From: Antedon mediterranea
Lineage: Eukaryota; Echinodermata; Crinoidea; Comatulida; Antedonidae
Assembly (NCBI RefSeq): GCF_964355755.1
Contig: NC_092677.1
Span: forward strand, 20,122,101 to 20,186,100
Reading direction: 5' to 3'
DNA: 64,000 bases
A program made the translations under genes and the position numbers. This document shows, piece by piece, positions 47,481-58,433 of this stretch; positions within the stretch are counted from its first letter, which is position 1, and every line of letters begins with the position of its first letter. Under the pieces are notes generated by a model. That model was not told the origin of the DNA. It saw nothing but the letters and a program-made list of their open reading frames with translations, and searched no databases.

Positions 47481-48934
47481 AATTTCCGCATAATAGTCCA
47501 ATTTGACCAAAAAAATGATTTACATGAAAAAACTATACTTTAAACAAAAAAATCAAATTGATTGCAAGCTGCTGGAATTGGGGTTTTGGTTGAATGTCAT
47601 TACAGTTTGTTTTTTGCGAAGAGGTTATCCTGCAGGTCTAGTCAGTCGTGGTTATAACAATGGTTAACAATGGGGATAGTATAAGACAATAGAGTATATC
47701 ATTTCACTAGAATTGTTATATAGATTTGTTATATATTAATATACATTATAATATAAAATTAATAAATATTAAATAAAAATGATATGGTAATTTAGTTGCT
47801 TGTGATGAGAACAAAATGGTTTACAATGGTTGAAGTCAATAGGTGTTATGTTTCGGATTATAATACAATGGTTAACATAGGGTAAGGAAGTGAGACAATA
47901 TAGTTTTTGTAAGATTTGAATTAGTCATAGAGTCAATTAAGATGCACCTGGTTAATTAAAACTAGTTAATTGAGGTTTTTGCTTGATGTATGCCGACATA
48001 ATCCAAAGACATAAGTTATTTGATCCGGATATTATAACAATGACTAAAACAAAAAGATAAGAATGAATGAAGTTAAATAATAAGTATGTCTTGATTGAAC
48101 TACACCGAAAGGTAATTAACCATCTTCCGGATTTGTTAACAAAGGGGAGAAATCGAAATCAGTGACACGGCGTTTGACATACTAAAGTTTAATGTGTGAC
48201 GTCATGATGTTAGTTTCACTATTTTTGATGATTTTTGTTTTCCAATGTTTAGTTTTATTTTCATTTAAATTGGTTACGTTTACGAAAAGATTTATTTGTT
48301 TCCTTTTAAAATAAAACAAAAAGTGGGTAAAGAGGGAATTGTTATTATAATATAAAATTATTAAATAATAAATAAAAAATATTTGGTGATGATTTAGTCG
48401 TTTGTGATGAGAACAAATGGCATACAATGGTTGAAGTCAATAGGTGTTATGTTTCGGATATAATATTACAATGGTTAACATTGGGTAAGGAAGTAAAAGA
48501 TTGTTGTAAGATTTGAATTAGTCATGTACTTGGCAGTATTTTTAAAAAGGGGTACAATAAAAGATGCTCCTGGTTTAATTAAAACAACGTAACAACATAA
48601 GTTATTTGATCAGGATATTATAACAATGACTGAAACAAAAAGTTAAGAGAATTTAGTACAGTTTTCATCAGTATGAACTTCTACAAACCAACAGCTGATT
48701 ACGCCGATTCTAAAATAGCTGATAAGGCTAAGGCTAGTATGCAGCGAGTTATGAGAAAACGGTTTGATCTTTGATGATTTTGGATCGGACATTTTTTAAA
48801 TTGAATGACATTGGGGAAGCTACTTAATGAAACAAAAGATACACGGCGCTTCGACACAATGTTCCGACAGGAAATACAACAATGACAATTGGCTGAAACA
48901 AATTTAGTAAATGCCGAATGTAATCCTTTGACTG

Positions 48935-48941
48935 TATATAA
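48935..48941 (+). promoter_or_regulatory. TATA-box candidate for the acidic ORF (left copy)
   Basis: TATATAA about 85 bases upstream of the start codon at 49026. It is mirrored at 56787-56793 for the right copy. Position is a little far for a coding start but suits a short 5' UTR. Confidence 0.4.
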
Positions 48942-49025
48942 CTCTCGATTATTTTGTAATCTTTACCTCATTCTACAACGCTACAGAGCTCGACAAGACA
49001 GACCAAAAACCAACAACTAGTTACT

Positions 49026-50013
49026 ATGGGTTCCGTGATTGAAATAATTGATCTTACTATGGACTCTGATGTCGAAGAAGATGTTATATATAATATAAGC
49101 AGTGATTCAGAATTTGAAGACGAAGACATACTAGCTATGACTGGTGCCTATTTTACAGCAAAGGAGGAGGAAGAGATGAGGGAAGAGATGGGGGATATGA
49201 CGTGTTTAATTGCGATTCAACCCCCACCTCCAATGAACGTTGATTTCAATAATGTATCTAATACTAGTTGTTGATAGCCGAGTGGTTAGGACACTTGACT
49301 GTCATACAGATAGACCCGGGTTCAATTCCCGACAACTCCCAGTCCACTCAGCTGTAAATGAGTACCTGGTTGAAAATACTAGGGAGAAAAAAGGCGGCGT
49401 GGAAAGGAACTGGCCACCCTACCACATAATGCCGAGGCTTAGTACAATGAGCTCCTAACAGCTCATTCCCCTACGTTCAGAGAACACGGGACTCACCTTT
49501 ACCTTACCTTTATCTAATACTGAAGAAGACGAACATTATAGATCGAGAATAATTTCTGAAGAGGAGAGGATTGTATACGACGACACGTCATCGGTAGTTG
49601 ACTACCACCTATTTCTGGCAAGAAAAGCCGATGTAGAAGATGATGTAGAAGATGAGGTGTTTGCGGAAGAGTACCTGAACCCTGTGCTGGAGGCGGAGAT
49701 TAAGAAAGAAACTACCGAACTTGAGTACAAAGAAATAATGAGAACAATTGAGAAGGTTTTCATAGAAGAATTTATATTCATTCTGAAGGACATGGTTGAA
49801 CGTTATAACTTTCACGGCTCAAGATATGAACAACTCCTAACATTTTTTCGACCAATTCTGGCATTGAAACTTGTGTACAATAGCGCTACCCATTTTGAAT
49901 GGGCGCTAAACTACTTTCATTTACGTTGTATAAATGTTGATGCGTTTGCTAAAGCCATAAAGTTGATTACAAATGATTCAGAACTTTTTAATAAGATTCT
50001 TTACCAATTGTAA
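49026..50013 (+). pseudogene. Acidic SIM-containing protein, left copy, SINE-disrupted
   Basis: Same gene as 55974-56702. The frame begins at ATG 49026 and reads about 78 codons until a SINE at 49266-49510 introduces a stop (49272-49274). The rest of the gene resumes at 49511 and continues to the stop at 50011-50013. Relative to the right copy there is one extra Asn codon near residue 23 and a Glu-to-Asp change near 34. AATAAA at 50143-50148 is a suitable polyadenylation signal. Loss of function is by insertion only, so the arm copy decayed recently. Confidence 0.85.
49266..49510 (+). mobile_element. tRNA-derived SINE with 11-bp target duplication
   Basis: TATCTAATACT is present at both 49255-49265 and 49511-49521. 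The head carries TAGCCGAGTGGTTA (A box) and GGGTTCAATTCCCG (B box), with AGTTGTT/GACAACT able to pair as an acceptor stem. The 3' end is CCTTTACCTTACCTTTA. It is absent from the mirror position in the right palindrome arm. Confidence 0.95.
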
Positions 50014-50249
50014 TTTGTACAAATTTAAAATAATATCTTAACACTTTTAATTAATCTTACATATTTTTATAATTCTTATTTCTTTTCGGTAAATTTATTA
50101 TTATTATGGTTGTAAATTATATTGAAATAGAATATGTGTTAAAATAAAGGTTGTGGTTTTTCTTTTAATAGCAACAACAACGAAAATGAATTTGATCTTT
50201 GCGTGTTATTTAAGTATTTTATTTATTTTTTAAATTTTCATTTGGGTGA

Positions 50250-50504
50250 ATGAGGGTAATGAGTATGGATGAGTACTTAAGAAAAGTATATTACGATCCT
50301 AAGCATCCTGATAGTTTTGGTGGTGTGGACCGACTTTATCAAAATGTAAAATACGATTTAATTATTACCAAGAGACAAGTTCAAGACTGACTGAGCAAGC
50401 TAGATACATATACATTACACAAATCCATTCAACGTAAATTCAAACGAAACTGGGTACTTGTAAGTGTTATTGATGAACAATGGGGAATGGATTTGGAAAA
50501 ATAA
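50250..50504 (+). pseudogene. Polinton/adintovirus-type integrase N-terminal fragment (left copy)
   Basis: Maverick/Polinton and adintovirus elements encode a retrovirus-like integrase that inserts the linear element. Here an 84-codon stretch from ATG 50250 shows that family's N-terminal signature: Tyr-Tyr-Asp-Pro, Ser-Phe-Gly-Gly-Val-Asp-Arg-Leu-Tyr, Asp-Thr-Tyr-Thr-Leu-His-Lys, Arg-Lys-Phe and Asp-Glu-Gln-Trp. An in-frame TGA interrupts it at 50388-50390, at a position where the family usually has Trp. It ends at TAA 50502-50504, just where the catalytic core should begin. The DDE residues are absent, so it is a relic. The mirror copy is identical in layout. Confidence 0.85.
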
Positions 50505-51742
50505 CGTGTATAAAATTTGATTCAGACAAACTGTTTGACTTTAAATTTCCAAAAATCAAAGGAAGTCAATTTTGAAATAGTTGGTAGCATGGTACAAGGA
50601 ATCGGACTGGAAAAAATAACAACAACTAATCCTAACAAAATAACCCGTAAACCAAAATCTCACTCTCTACCATTCAAAAATGATGTAGCGATTTTTTCAA
50701 GCGGTATTGTCATGAACGTATTGAAAAGAAAATAGTTTTATTGTCAATGATTTGTCAAGTGTTTTATTTTAATTTCAATTACTGTTGTATTGTATTTAGT
50801 TTTACCCGTTCATGTTGGCATGATCAATATTTGCTCAAACTCCATTTTATCGTTATGTTTGTAGTATTTTAGAGATTCCCGATCATCGTAATAATGATAT
50901 AACTAGAATTCGTAACCGTGTGTTAGATTCCACGCGTATTATATACATATTGTCTTACTTTAATTCCTTCTCTCGTTATTCACCCGATGTAGTTTGATCA
51001 AACAATTGTACCTGAGCCTGAAAGGTTAGTTGTTATGGTACAAGGAATCGGCCCGGAAAATAATTTGTTTTCTTTTCTGTTAAATTATTATTATGTTTGT
51101 GAATTGTGTATTGCAATAGATTTGTTTAATGAAATTAAATTAATTAGGTTTATGTTTTGACTTAATTTACTGTCAGTGTAAATTTGTAAAAGTAGTTTTC
51201 CTACTTTAATTCACGGTAAATTTATTTATCGACTTAATTTAATTTGTTTTCTTTTCTGTTGTTGTTAAATGTAATTGCAAACACACATAATAAATGATTG
51301 TGATTATAAATATTCTGTTTACTTCTTTTAATTTTAAACAGTACAATAGATCTGTAATGTAAAGTTATATTTTATATATAATAAGTAATATTACAAAAAT
51401 AAACATACAAAATGTATAAAGCATAGATTAATTAAATTTAAATACAATTTCTTTATTTCAAAATGAATTTCATTTTCTACGTGTTTTCAATTTTAAATCT
51501 TTTAAGAAAGACACAATACGTACTGCTAAAAAAATAAAACGCACACAAAAGAAAACAAATTTGAGACGCACGATATGTAACGACGGTTTCAATAAAAAGG
51601 CATATTATAAATGTATTTTTACCAAATTTATAAAGTAAAGGGTTATTATTGAGAAATATACATTTTAGATAAATGATAACACATCTAAAATTAATTAGAG
51701 AGATCAATACAATATGGTGTTCATAATAATTTGTTTTGATGA

Positions 51743-52234
51743 CTAGAGGAAACATCTGAAGACATTCAACAAAAAAACAAGCGTTAACACCATACCAGTC
51801 ACTAAGAATGCTACTACTCTGAAAAAAACATCTCCCTTCCAGCACAGAAACAAATTCTGAACGAAAATAAAAAATAAAAATAATTAGTAAACGAAACACG
51901 CGCATTATAAATAAAATGAATAATTTAAGAATATTTGTTAAAATACCCACGAACAAAAAAAAAAAAGAAACATACTAACCGATTTATCGTCATTACGAAG
52001 TTCAAATAACGAAAACTTTTCCTTGAAAAATCCACAAGAGACACGTTTTACATTTTCTAACTGCATTTCAGTGTCACATTGTTTCGCAACACATGTACAT
52101 ACAACGAGTCCTGTCACAAATCTGCCGACATTTATTTTTTTATCGCTCATCATTTGTTCTAATACATAATACAGCGCTTCCGAAGAAATATCTTTACACA
52201 ATTCTAACACATTAAAATTGTTTTCCAACTCTTT
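51743..52234 (-). pseudogene. Bcl-2-family gene, left copy, lacks 5' end
   Basis: Mirror of 53651-54244. The second exon (51743-51856) and most of the first (51980-52234) are present, but the palindrome arm ends inside exon 1. The first ~34 codons, including the BH4-like segment, are replaced by unrelated AT-rich spacer. No alternative upstream start with a BH4-like helix is seen. A shortened product from the internal Met codon at 52226-52228 is conceivable but unsupported. Confidence 0.8.
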
Positions 52235-53752
52235 TATGTAACAAACTTAATGACAAAATAAATTTTATGCAAAAAGATTCTTGACAAATTATGTTTATGT
52301 AACAAATTTAATGATAAAATAAAATTTATGTAAAAAGATTCTTGATAAATAATTTTTTATTTAACGAATTTCATGACCATTTTTTTTTTCTTATTTAACA
52401 AGTTTTTGATTCTGAAATTAATCGACATACTTATAAAGAATAAATCTATAATCACAATTAAATTTATAAACAAATAATGATATTTAATATTAGTATAATT
52501 ATTTCCATACAAAAAGTATAAATAAATTCAAATATTTACACACAAAAATATTGCATAAATGATATTTACAAAATAATTACAAAGGTTAAAAATAAATTCT
52601 CTTATTTACAAGAATATTACACAAATAATTCTTAAAAACTTAAACGAACTAGGCCTACTGAACAAATGGACTGAATGACAAAATATTTTTTTCAACAAAA
52701 TAATTCTTTATGTTACATACGGTTGATAAAATCAATTGATGCAACTAATTCTTAGCAAAATAATTTTCTGTTACAAACTTCTTGTAAAAAATAAATTTAT
52801 GTAACGAATTTCTTTACAAATTTATTTTTATGTAACAAATATTTTGAAAAATTTATTTTCATGTAACAAATTTATCTACACAAATATTTTTATGAAACAA
52901 ACTTCTTAACAAATTTATCTTATGTAACAAATTTCTTTACAAATTTATTTTTATGTAACAAATGTTCTTGAAAATATATCTAACATGATATAAATTTAAT
53001 TTAGAATATGTTTTATTTAACATAATGACAGGTAAATAAAATTATAACACTGAATCATTATTTTTTTTTTTTTATATATATATAGCTGTTTTATTCGTAT
53101 GTATATTTTTCACAATCATAAATGAACAACAACCCTAATTACGGCCTAAATTAAATAAATGTACAAAGTAAATTCAGTATAATATATTTTATTTATTTTT
53201 GACAACTATCTTGACAACATTTAATTATGTTTTACGGTAATTACTATATTCAAACTGTGTCATCCTTTGTAATTGTCATTAGCTTCTGTCGGAACGATGG
53301 TTTCTTTTCTTTGATCATGTGGATTTCCAATTTCAATCCATTTCTATATGGCTAATCTGCAATCATTAGTTTCCGTTCGCTCTTTTTTTTTCTTTTTTTT
53401 TTTATAAAATCTCTTCACTATACTAAGGATTAAAAATTACATTCGGCTCCGTATATTCACATTTTTTTGACAAAATTAAATGTTAATGTTGTAACTTTCT
53501 AAACACAAATAAATCACATAAATAATAAAAACACATTTCCTGACAAAATTAGTTTCTATGTTACAACTTCTTTTTAAAAACAAAAATAAATGTTTTAAGT
53601 TGTAACTTTCTTGGTAATTACATCCATTATCATTTGTTTTGTCGAGCGTTATGGTTGATTTAGAGGAAGTAGTTTTAGCATACATTGAATATAAATTGAC
53701 GGGGTTAATTGTTTTGGATTCACCCATCCTCCAGAGTACTATTCGTGCTTGT
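52235..53752. other. Palindrome spacer, AT-rich degenerate repeats
   Basis: Unpaired centre of the palindrome, about 1.5 kb. Between 52235 and 52990 it is made of ~30-60-base degenerate repeats of TTTATGTAACAAATTTCTT type. The right end (53651-53752) is the start of the Bcl-2-family gene. A poly-T/(TA) tract lies near 53061-53085. No other gene seen. Confidence 0.8.
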
Positions 53753-54244
53753 AAAGAGTTGGAAAACAATTTTAATGTGTTAGAATTGTGTAAAGATATT
53801 TCTTCGGAAGCGCTGTATTATGTATTAGAACAAATGATGAGCGATAAAAAAATAAATGTCGGCAGATTTGTGACAGGACTCGTTGTATGTACATGTGTTG
53901 CGAAACAATGTGACACTGAAATGCAGTTAGAAAATGTAAAACGTGTCTCTTGTGGATTTTTCAAGGAAAAGTTTTCGTTATTTGAACTTCGTAATGACGA
54001 TAAATCGGTTAGTATGTTTTTTTTTTTTTTTTGTTCGTGGGTATTTTAACAAATATTCTTAAATTATTCATTTTATTTATAATGCGCGTGTTTCGTTTAC
54101 TAATTATTTTTATTTTTTATTTTCGTTCAGAATTTGTTTCTGTGCTGGAAGGGAGATGTTTTTTTCAGAGTAGTAGCATTCTTAGTGACTGGTATGGTGT
54201 TAACGCTTGTTTTTTTGTTGAATGTCTTCAGATGTTTCCTCTAG
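53651..54244 (+). CDS. Bcl-2-family apoptosis regulator homologue, two exons, in a Polinton-derived palindrome
   Basis: Bcl-2 proteins act on mitochondrial and ER membranes to control apoptosis; adintoviruses and other DNA viruses are known to carry them. Exon 1 is 53651-54007 (119 codons from ATG), with donor GTTAGT at 54008. Acceptor TTCGTTCAG ends at 54130 and exon 2 is 54131-54244; phases agree (0/0). Visible parts: a BH4-like helix near residues 3-14 (Glu-Glu-Val-Val...Tyr-Ile-Glu-Tyr-Lys-Leu), a BH3-like segment near 30-42 (Ile-Arg-Ala-Cys-Lys-Glu-Leu-Glu), and a BH1-like segment near 71-80 (Asn-Val-Gly-Arg-Phe-Val). Exon 2 gives a single Trp where BH2 is expected, then a ~20-residue hydrophobic anchor and a short basic end. 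Near 156 residues is short but usual for viral homologues. AATAAA is at 54530. Whether pro- or anti-apoptotic cannot be told. The alternative donor GTATGT at 54012 would give a different, non-anchor tail. Confidence 0.75.
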
Positions 54245-54529
54245 TCATCAAAACAAATTATTATGAACACCATATTGTATTGATCTCTCTAATTAATTTT
54301 AGATGTGTTATCATTTATCTAAAATGTATATTTCTCAATAATAACCCTTTACTTTATAAATTTGGTAAAAATACATTTATAATATGCCTTTTTATAGAAA
54401 CCGTCGTTACATATCGTGCGTCTCAAATTTGTTTTCTTTTGTGTGCGTTTTATTTTTTTAGCAGTACGTATTGTGTCTTTCTTAAAAGATTTAAAATTGA
54501 AAACACGTAGAAAATGAAATTCATTTTGA

Positions 54530-54535
54530 AATAAA
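54530..54535 (+). terminator. AATAAA polyadenylation signal candidate, Bcl-2-family gene
   Basis: AATAAA 286 bases after the predicted stop, in a region without other features. Mirror position in the left arm is 51452-51457. Confidence 0.45.
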
Positions 54536-55251
54536 GAAATTGTATTTAAATTTAATTAATCTATGCTTTATACATTTTGTATGTTTATTTTTGTAATATT
54601 ACTTATTATATATAAAATATAACTTTACATTACAGATCTATTGTACTGTTTAAAATTAAAAGAAGTAAACAGAATATTTATAATCACAATCATTTATTAT
54701 GTGTGTTTGCAATTACATTTAACAACAACAGAAAAGAAAACAAATTAAATTAAGTCGATAAATAAATTTACCGTGAATTAAAGTAGGAAAACTACTTTTA
54801 CAAATTTACACTGACAGTAAATTAAGTCAAAACATAAACCTAATTAATTTAATTTCATTAAACAAATCTATTGCAATACACAATTCACAAACATAATAAT
54901 AATTTAACAGAAAAGAAAACAAATTATTTTCCGGGCCGATTCCTTGTACCATAACAACTAACCTTTCAGGCTCAGGTACAATTGTTTGATCAAACTACAT
55001 CGGGTGAATAACGAGAGAAGGAATTAAAGTAAGACAATATGTATATAATACGCGTGGAATCTAACACACGGTTACGAATTCTAGTTATATCATTATTACG
55101 ATGATCGGGAATCTCTAAAATACTACAAACATAACGATAAAATGGAGTTTGAGCAAATATTGATCATGCCAACATGAACGGGTAAAACTAAATACAATAC
55201 AACAGTAATTGAAATTAAAATAAAACACTTGACAAATCATTGACAATAAAA

Positions 55252-55470
55252 CTATTTTCTTTTCAATACGTTCATGACAATACCGCTTGAAAAAATCGCT
55301 ACATCATTTTTGAATGGTAGAGAGTGAGATTTTGGTTTACGGGTTATTTTGTTAGGATTAGTTGTTGTTATTTTTTCCAGTCCGATTCCTTGTACCATGC
55401 TACCAACTATTTCAAAATTGACTTCCTTTGATTTTTGGAAATTTAAAGTCAAACAGTTTGTCTGAATCAA
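55252..55470 (-). other. Short open frame downstream of integrase relic (both arms)
   Basis: A ~72-codon open stretch here and at 50517-50735, identical in the two arms. It lacks an ATG at its 5' end (the first ATG is well inside), and I recognise no family. It could be a spliced or frameshifted remainder of the element's ancestral coding sequence. Conservation between arms reflects their recent duplication and is not evidence of function. Confidence 0.2.
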
Positions 55471-55482
55471 ATTTTATACACG

Positions 55483-55737
55483 TTATTTTTCCAAATCCAT
55501 TCCCCATTGTTCATCAATAACACTTACAAGTACCCAGTTTCGTTTGAATTTACGTTGAATGGATTTGTGTAATGTATATGTATCTAGCTTGCTCAGTCAG
55601 TCTTGAACTTGTCTCTTGGTAATAATTAAATCGTATTTTACATTTTGATAAAGTCGGTCCACACCACCAAAACTATCAGGATGCTTAGGATCGTAATATA
55701 CTTTTCTTAAGTACTCATCCATACTCATTACCCTCAT
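55483..55737 (-). pseudogene. Polinton/adintovirus-type integrase N-terminal fragment (right copy)
   Basis: Mirror of 50250-50504 with the same motifs, the same in-frame stop and the same truncation before the catalytic core. Both lesions therefore predate the inverted duplication. It lies between the acidic gene (same strand, upstream) and the convergent Bcl-2-family gene. Confidence 0.85.
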
Positions 55738-55973
55738 TCACCCAAATGAAAATTTAAAAAATAAATAAAATACTTAAATAACACGCAAAGATCAAATTCA
55801 TTTTCGTTGTTGTTGCTATTAAAAGAAAAACCACAACCTTTATTTTAACACATATTCTATTTCAATATAATTTACAACCATAATAATAATAAATTTACCG
55901 AAAAGAAATAAGAATTATAAAAATATGTAAGATTAATTAAAAGTGTTAAGATATTATTTTAAATTTGTACAAA

Positions 55974-56702
55974 TTACAATTGGTAAAGAATCTTATTAAA
56001 AAGTTCTGAATCATTTGTAATCAACTTTATGGCTTTAGCAAACGCATCAACATTTATACAACGTAAATGAAAGTAGTTTAGCGCCCATTCAAAATGGGTA
56101 GCGCTATTGTACACAAGTTTCAATGCCAGAATTGGTCGAAAAAATGTTAGGAGTTGTTCATATCTTGAGCCGTGAAAGTTATAACGTTCAACCATGTCCT
56201 TCAGAATGAATATAAATTCTTCTATGAAAACCTTCTCAATTGTTCTCATTATTTCTTTGTACTCAAGTTCGGTAGTTTCTTTCTTAATCTCCGCCTCCAG
56301 CACAGGGTTCAGGTACTCTTCCGCAAACACCTCATCTTCTACATCATCTTCTACATCGGCTTTTCTTGCCAGAAATAGGTGGTAGTCAACTACCGATGAC
56401 GTGTCGTCGTATACAATCCTCTCCTCTTCAGAAATTATTCTCGATCTATAATGTTCGTCTTCTTCAGTATTAGATACATTATTGAAATCAACGTTCATTG
56501 GAGGTGGGGGTTGAATCGCAATTAAACACGTCATATCCCCCATCTCTTCCCTCATCTCTTCCTCCTCCTTTGCTGTAAAATAGGCACCAGTCATAGCTAG
56601 TATTTCTTCGTCTTCAAATTCTGAATCACTGCTTATATATATAACATCTTCTTCGACATCAGAGTCCATAGTAAGATCAATTATTTCAATCACGGAACCC
56701 AT
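55974..56702 (-). CDS. Acidic protein with two SUMO-interacting-type motifs, intact right copy
   Basis: 242 codons from ATG 56700-56702 to a stop at 55974-55976. Residues 4-16 (Val-Ile-Glu-Ile-Ile-Asp-Leu-Thr followed by Asp/Glu) and 20-32 (Val-Ile-Tyr-Ile-Ser-Ser-Asp-Ser-Glu) fit the SUMO-interacting motif, a hydrophobic core next to acids and serines. Residues 44-130 are strongly acidic with a short Pro-Pro-Pro-Pro run. The last ~110 residues look like a compact helical domain. TATATAA at 56787-56793 could drive it. No homologue comes to mind. A nuclear or SUMO-related regulatory role is inference from the motifs. The frame is clean while the neighbouring integrase is dead, which may mean more recent constraint. 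Confidence 0.7.
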   Translation of the reverse strand: MGSVIEIIDLTMDSDVEEDVIYISSDSEFEDEEILAMTGAYFTAKEEEEMREEMGDMTCLIAIQPPPPMNVDFNNVSNTEEDEHYRSRIISEEERIVYDDTSSVVDYHLFLARKADVEDDVEDEVFAEEYLNPVLEAEIKKETTELEYKEIMRTIEKVFIEEFIFILKDMVERYNFHGSRYEQLLTFFRPILALKLVYNSATHFEWALNYFHLRCINVDAFAKAIKLITNDSELFNKILYQL

Positions 56703-56786
56703 AGTAACTAGTTGTTGGTTTTTGGTCTGTCTTGTCGAGCTCTGTAGCGTTGTAGAATGAGGTAAAGATTACAAAATAATCGAGAG

Positions 56787-56793
56787 TTATATA
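56787..56793 (-). promoter_or_regulatory. TATA-box candidate for the acidic ORF (right copy)
   Basis: Mirror of 48935-48941, about 85 bases upstream of the start codon. Confidence 0.4.
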
Positions 56794-58247
56794 CAGTCAA
56801 AGGATTACATTCGGCATTTACTAAATTTGTTTCAGCCAATTGTCATTGTTGTATTTCCTGTCGGAACATTGTGTCGAAGCGCCGTGTATCTTTTGTTTCA
56901 TTAAGTAGCTTCCCCAATGTCATTCAATTTAAAAAATGTCCGATCCAAAATCATCAAAGATCAAACCGTTTTCTCATAACTCGCTGCATACTAGCCTTAG
57001 CCTTATCAGCTATTTTAGAATCGGCGTAATCAGCTGTTGGTTTGTAGAAGTTCATACTGATGAAAACTGTACTAAATTCTCTTAACTTTTTGTTTCAGTC
57101 ATTGTTATAATATCCTGATCAAATAACTTATGTTGTTACGTTGTTTTAATTAAACCAGGAGCATCTTTTATTGTACCCCTTTTTAAAAATACTGCCAAGT
57201 ACATGACTAATTCAAATCTTACAACAATCTTTTACTTCCTTACCCAATGTTAACCATTGTAATATTATATCCGAAACATAACACCTATTGACTTCAACCA
57301 TTGTATGCCATTTGTTCTCATCACAAACGACTAAATCATCACCAAATATTTTTTATTTATTATTTAATAATTTTATATTATAATAACAATTCCCTCTTTA
57401 CCCACTTTTTGTTTTATTTTAAAAGGAAACAAATAAATCTTTTCGTAAACGTAACCAATTTAAATGAAAATAAAACTAAACATTGGAAAACAAAAATCAT
57501 CAAAAATAGTGAAACTAACATCATGACGTCACACATTAAACTTTAGTATGTCAAACGCCGTGTCACTGATTTCGATTTCTCCCCTTTGTTAACAAATCCG
57601 GAAGATGGTTAATTACCTTTCGGTGTAGTTCAATCAAGACATACTTATTATTTAACTTCATTCATTCTTATCTTTTTGTTTTAGTCATTGTTATAATATC
57701 CGGATCAAATAACTTATGTCTTTGGATTATGTCGGCATACATCAAGCAAAAACCTCAATTAACTAGTTTTAATTAACCAGGTGCATCTTAATTGACTCTA
57801 TGACTAATTCAAATCTTACAAAAACTATATTGTCTCACTTCCTTACCCTATGTTAACCATTGTATTATAATCCGAAACATAACACCTATTGACTTCAACC
57901 ATTGTAAACCATTTTGTTCTCATCACAAGCAACTAAATTACCATATCATTTTTATTTAATATTTATTAATTTTATATTATAATGTATATTAATATATAAC
58001 AAATCTATATAACAATTCTAGTGAAATGATATACTCTATTGTCTTATACTATCCCCATTGTTAACCATTGTTATAACCACGACTGACTAGACCTGCAGGA
58101 TAACCTCTTCGCAAAAAACAAACTGTAATGACATTCAACCAAAACCCCAATTCCAGCAGCTTGCAATCAATTTGATTTTTTTGTTTAAAGTATAGTTTTT
58201 TCATGTAAATCATTTTTTTGGTCGAATTGGACTATTATGCGGAAATT

Positions 58248-58433
58248 ACATAACTAGTACGAAACCAGGAAAAGAACGACCTTCATTAGAAACACCTGCA
58301 GGAAGTTACATAACTAATACTATAACAGGAAATGAACGACCTTCATTAGAAACACCTGCCGGAAACGACCTTCATTAGAAACACCTGGCGGAAACGACCT
58401 TCATTAGAAACACCTGGCGGATATTACATAACT
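58248..58433. repeat. Subterminal repeats at palindrome end (right)
   Basis: Mirror of 47295-47480: repeats of CGACCTTCATTAGAAACACC and TTACATAACTA up to the apparent element terminus at 58433. Recombinase-derived sequence follows. Confidence 0.7.

Larger units (their letters stand above)
47231..52234. repeat. Left arm of 11.3-kb palindrome
   Basis: Every position from 47231 to 52234 pairs with 58497 down to 53753 on the opposite strand. Paired coordinates sum to 105728 outside the SINE and 105987 inside it. The 259-base difference is fully explained by a 245-bp SINE, its 11-bp duplication and one 3-bp codon indel, all on the left. Only a few substitutions were noticed (for example near 47426 and 47505). 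The outer 64 bp (47231-47294) is tyrosine-recombinase coding sequence; the mobile-element end proper seems to start at AGTTATG, 47295. Confidence 0.97.

Noticed and set aside
48182-48427. 81-codon frame present in both palindrome arms (also 57301-57546)
   Set aside because: AT-rich, low complexity and without recognisable motifs. Identity between arms only reflects the duplication.
51477-51956. 159-codon hydrophobic frame in both arms (also 54031-54510)
   Set aside because: It overlaps the intron, exon 2 and 3' UTR of the Bcl-2-family gene in another frame. The alternative exon 2 frame gives a better membrane anchor and a short stop-ended tail.
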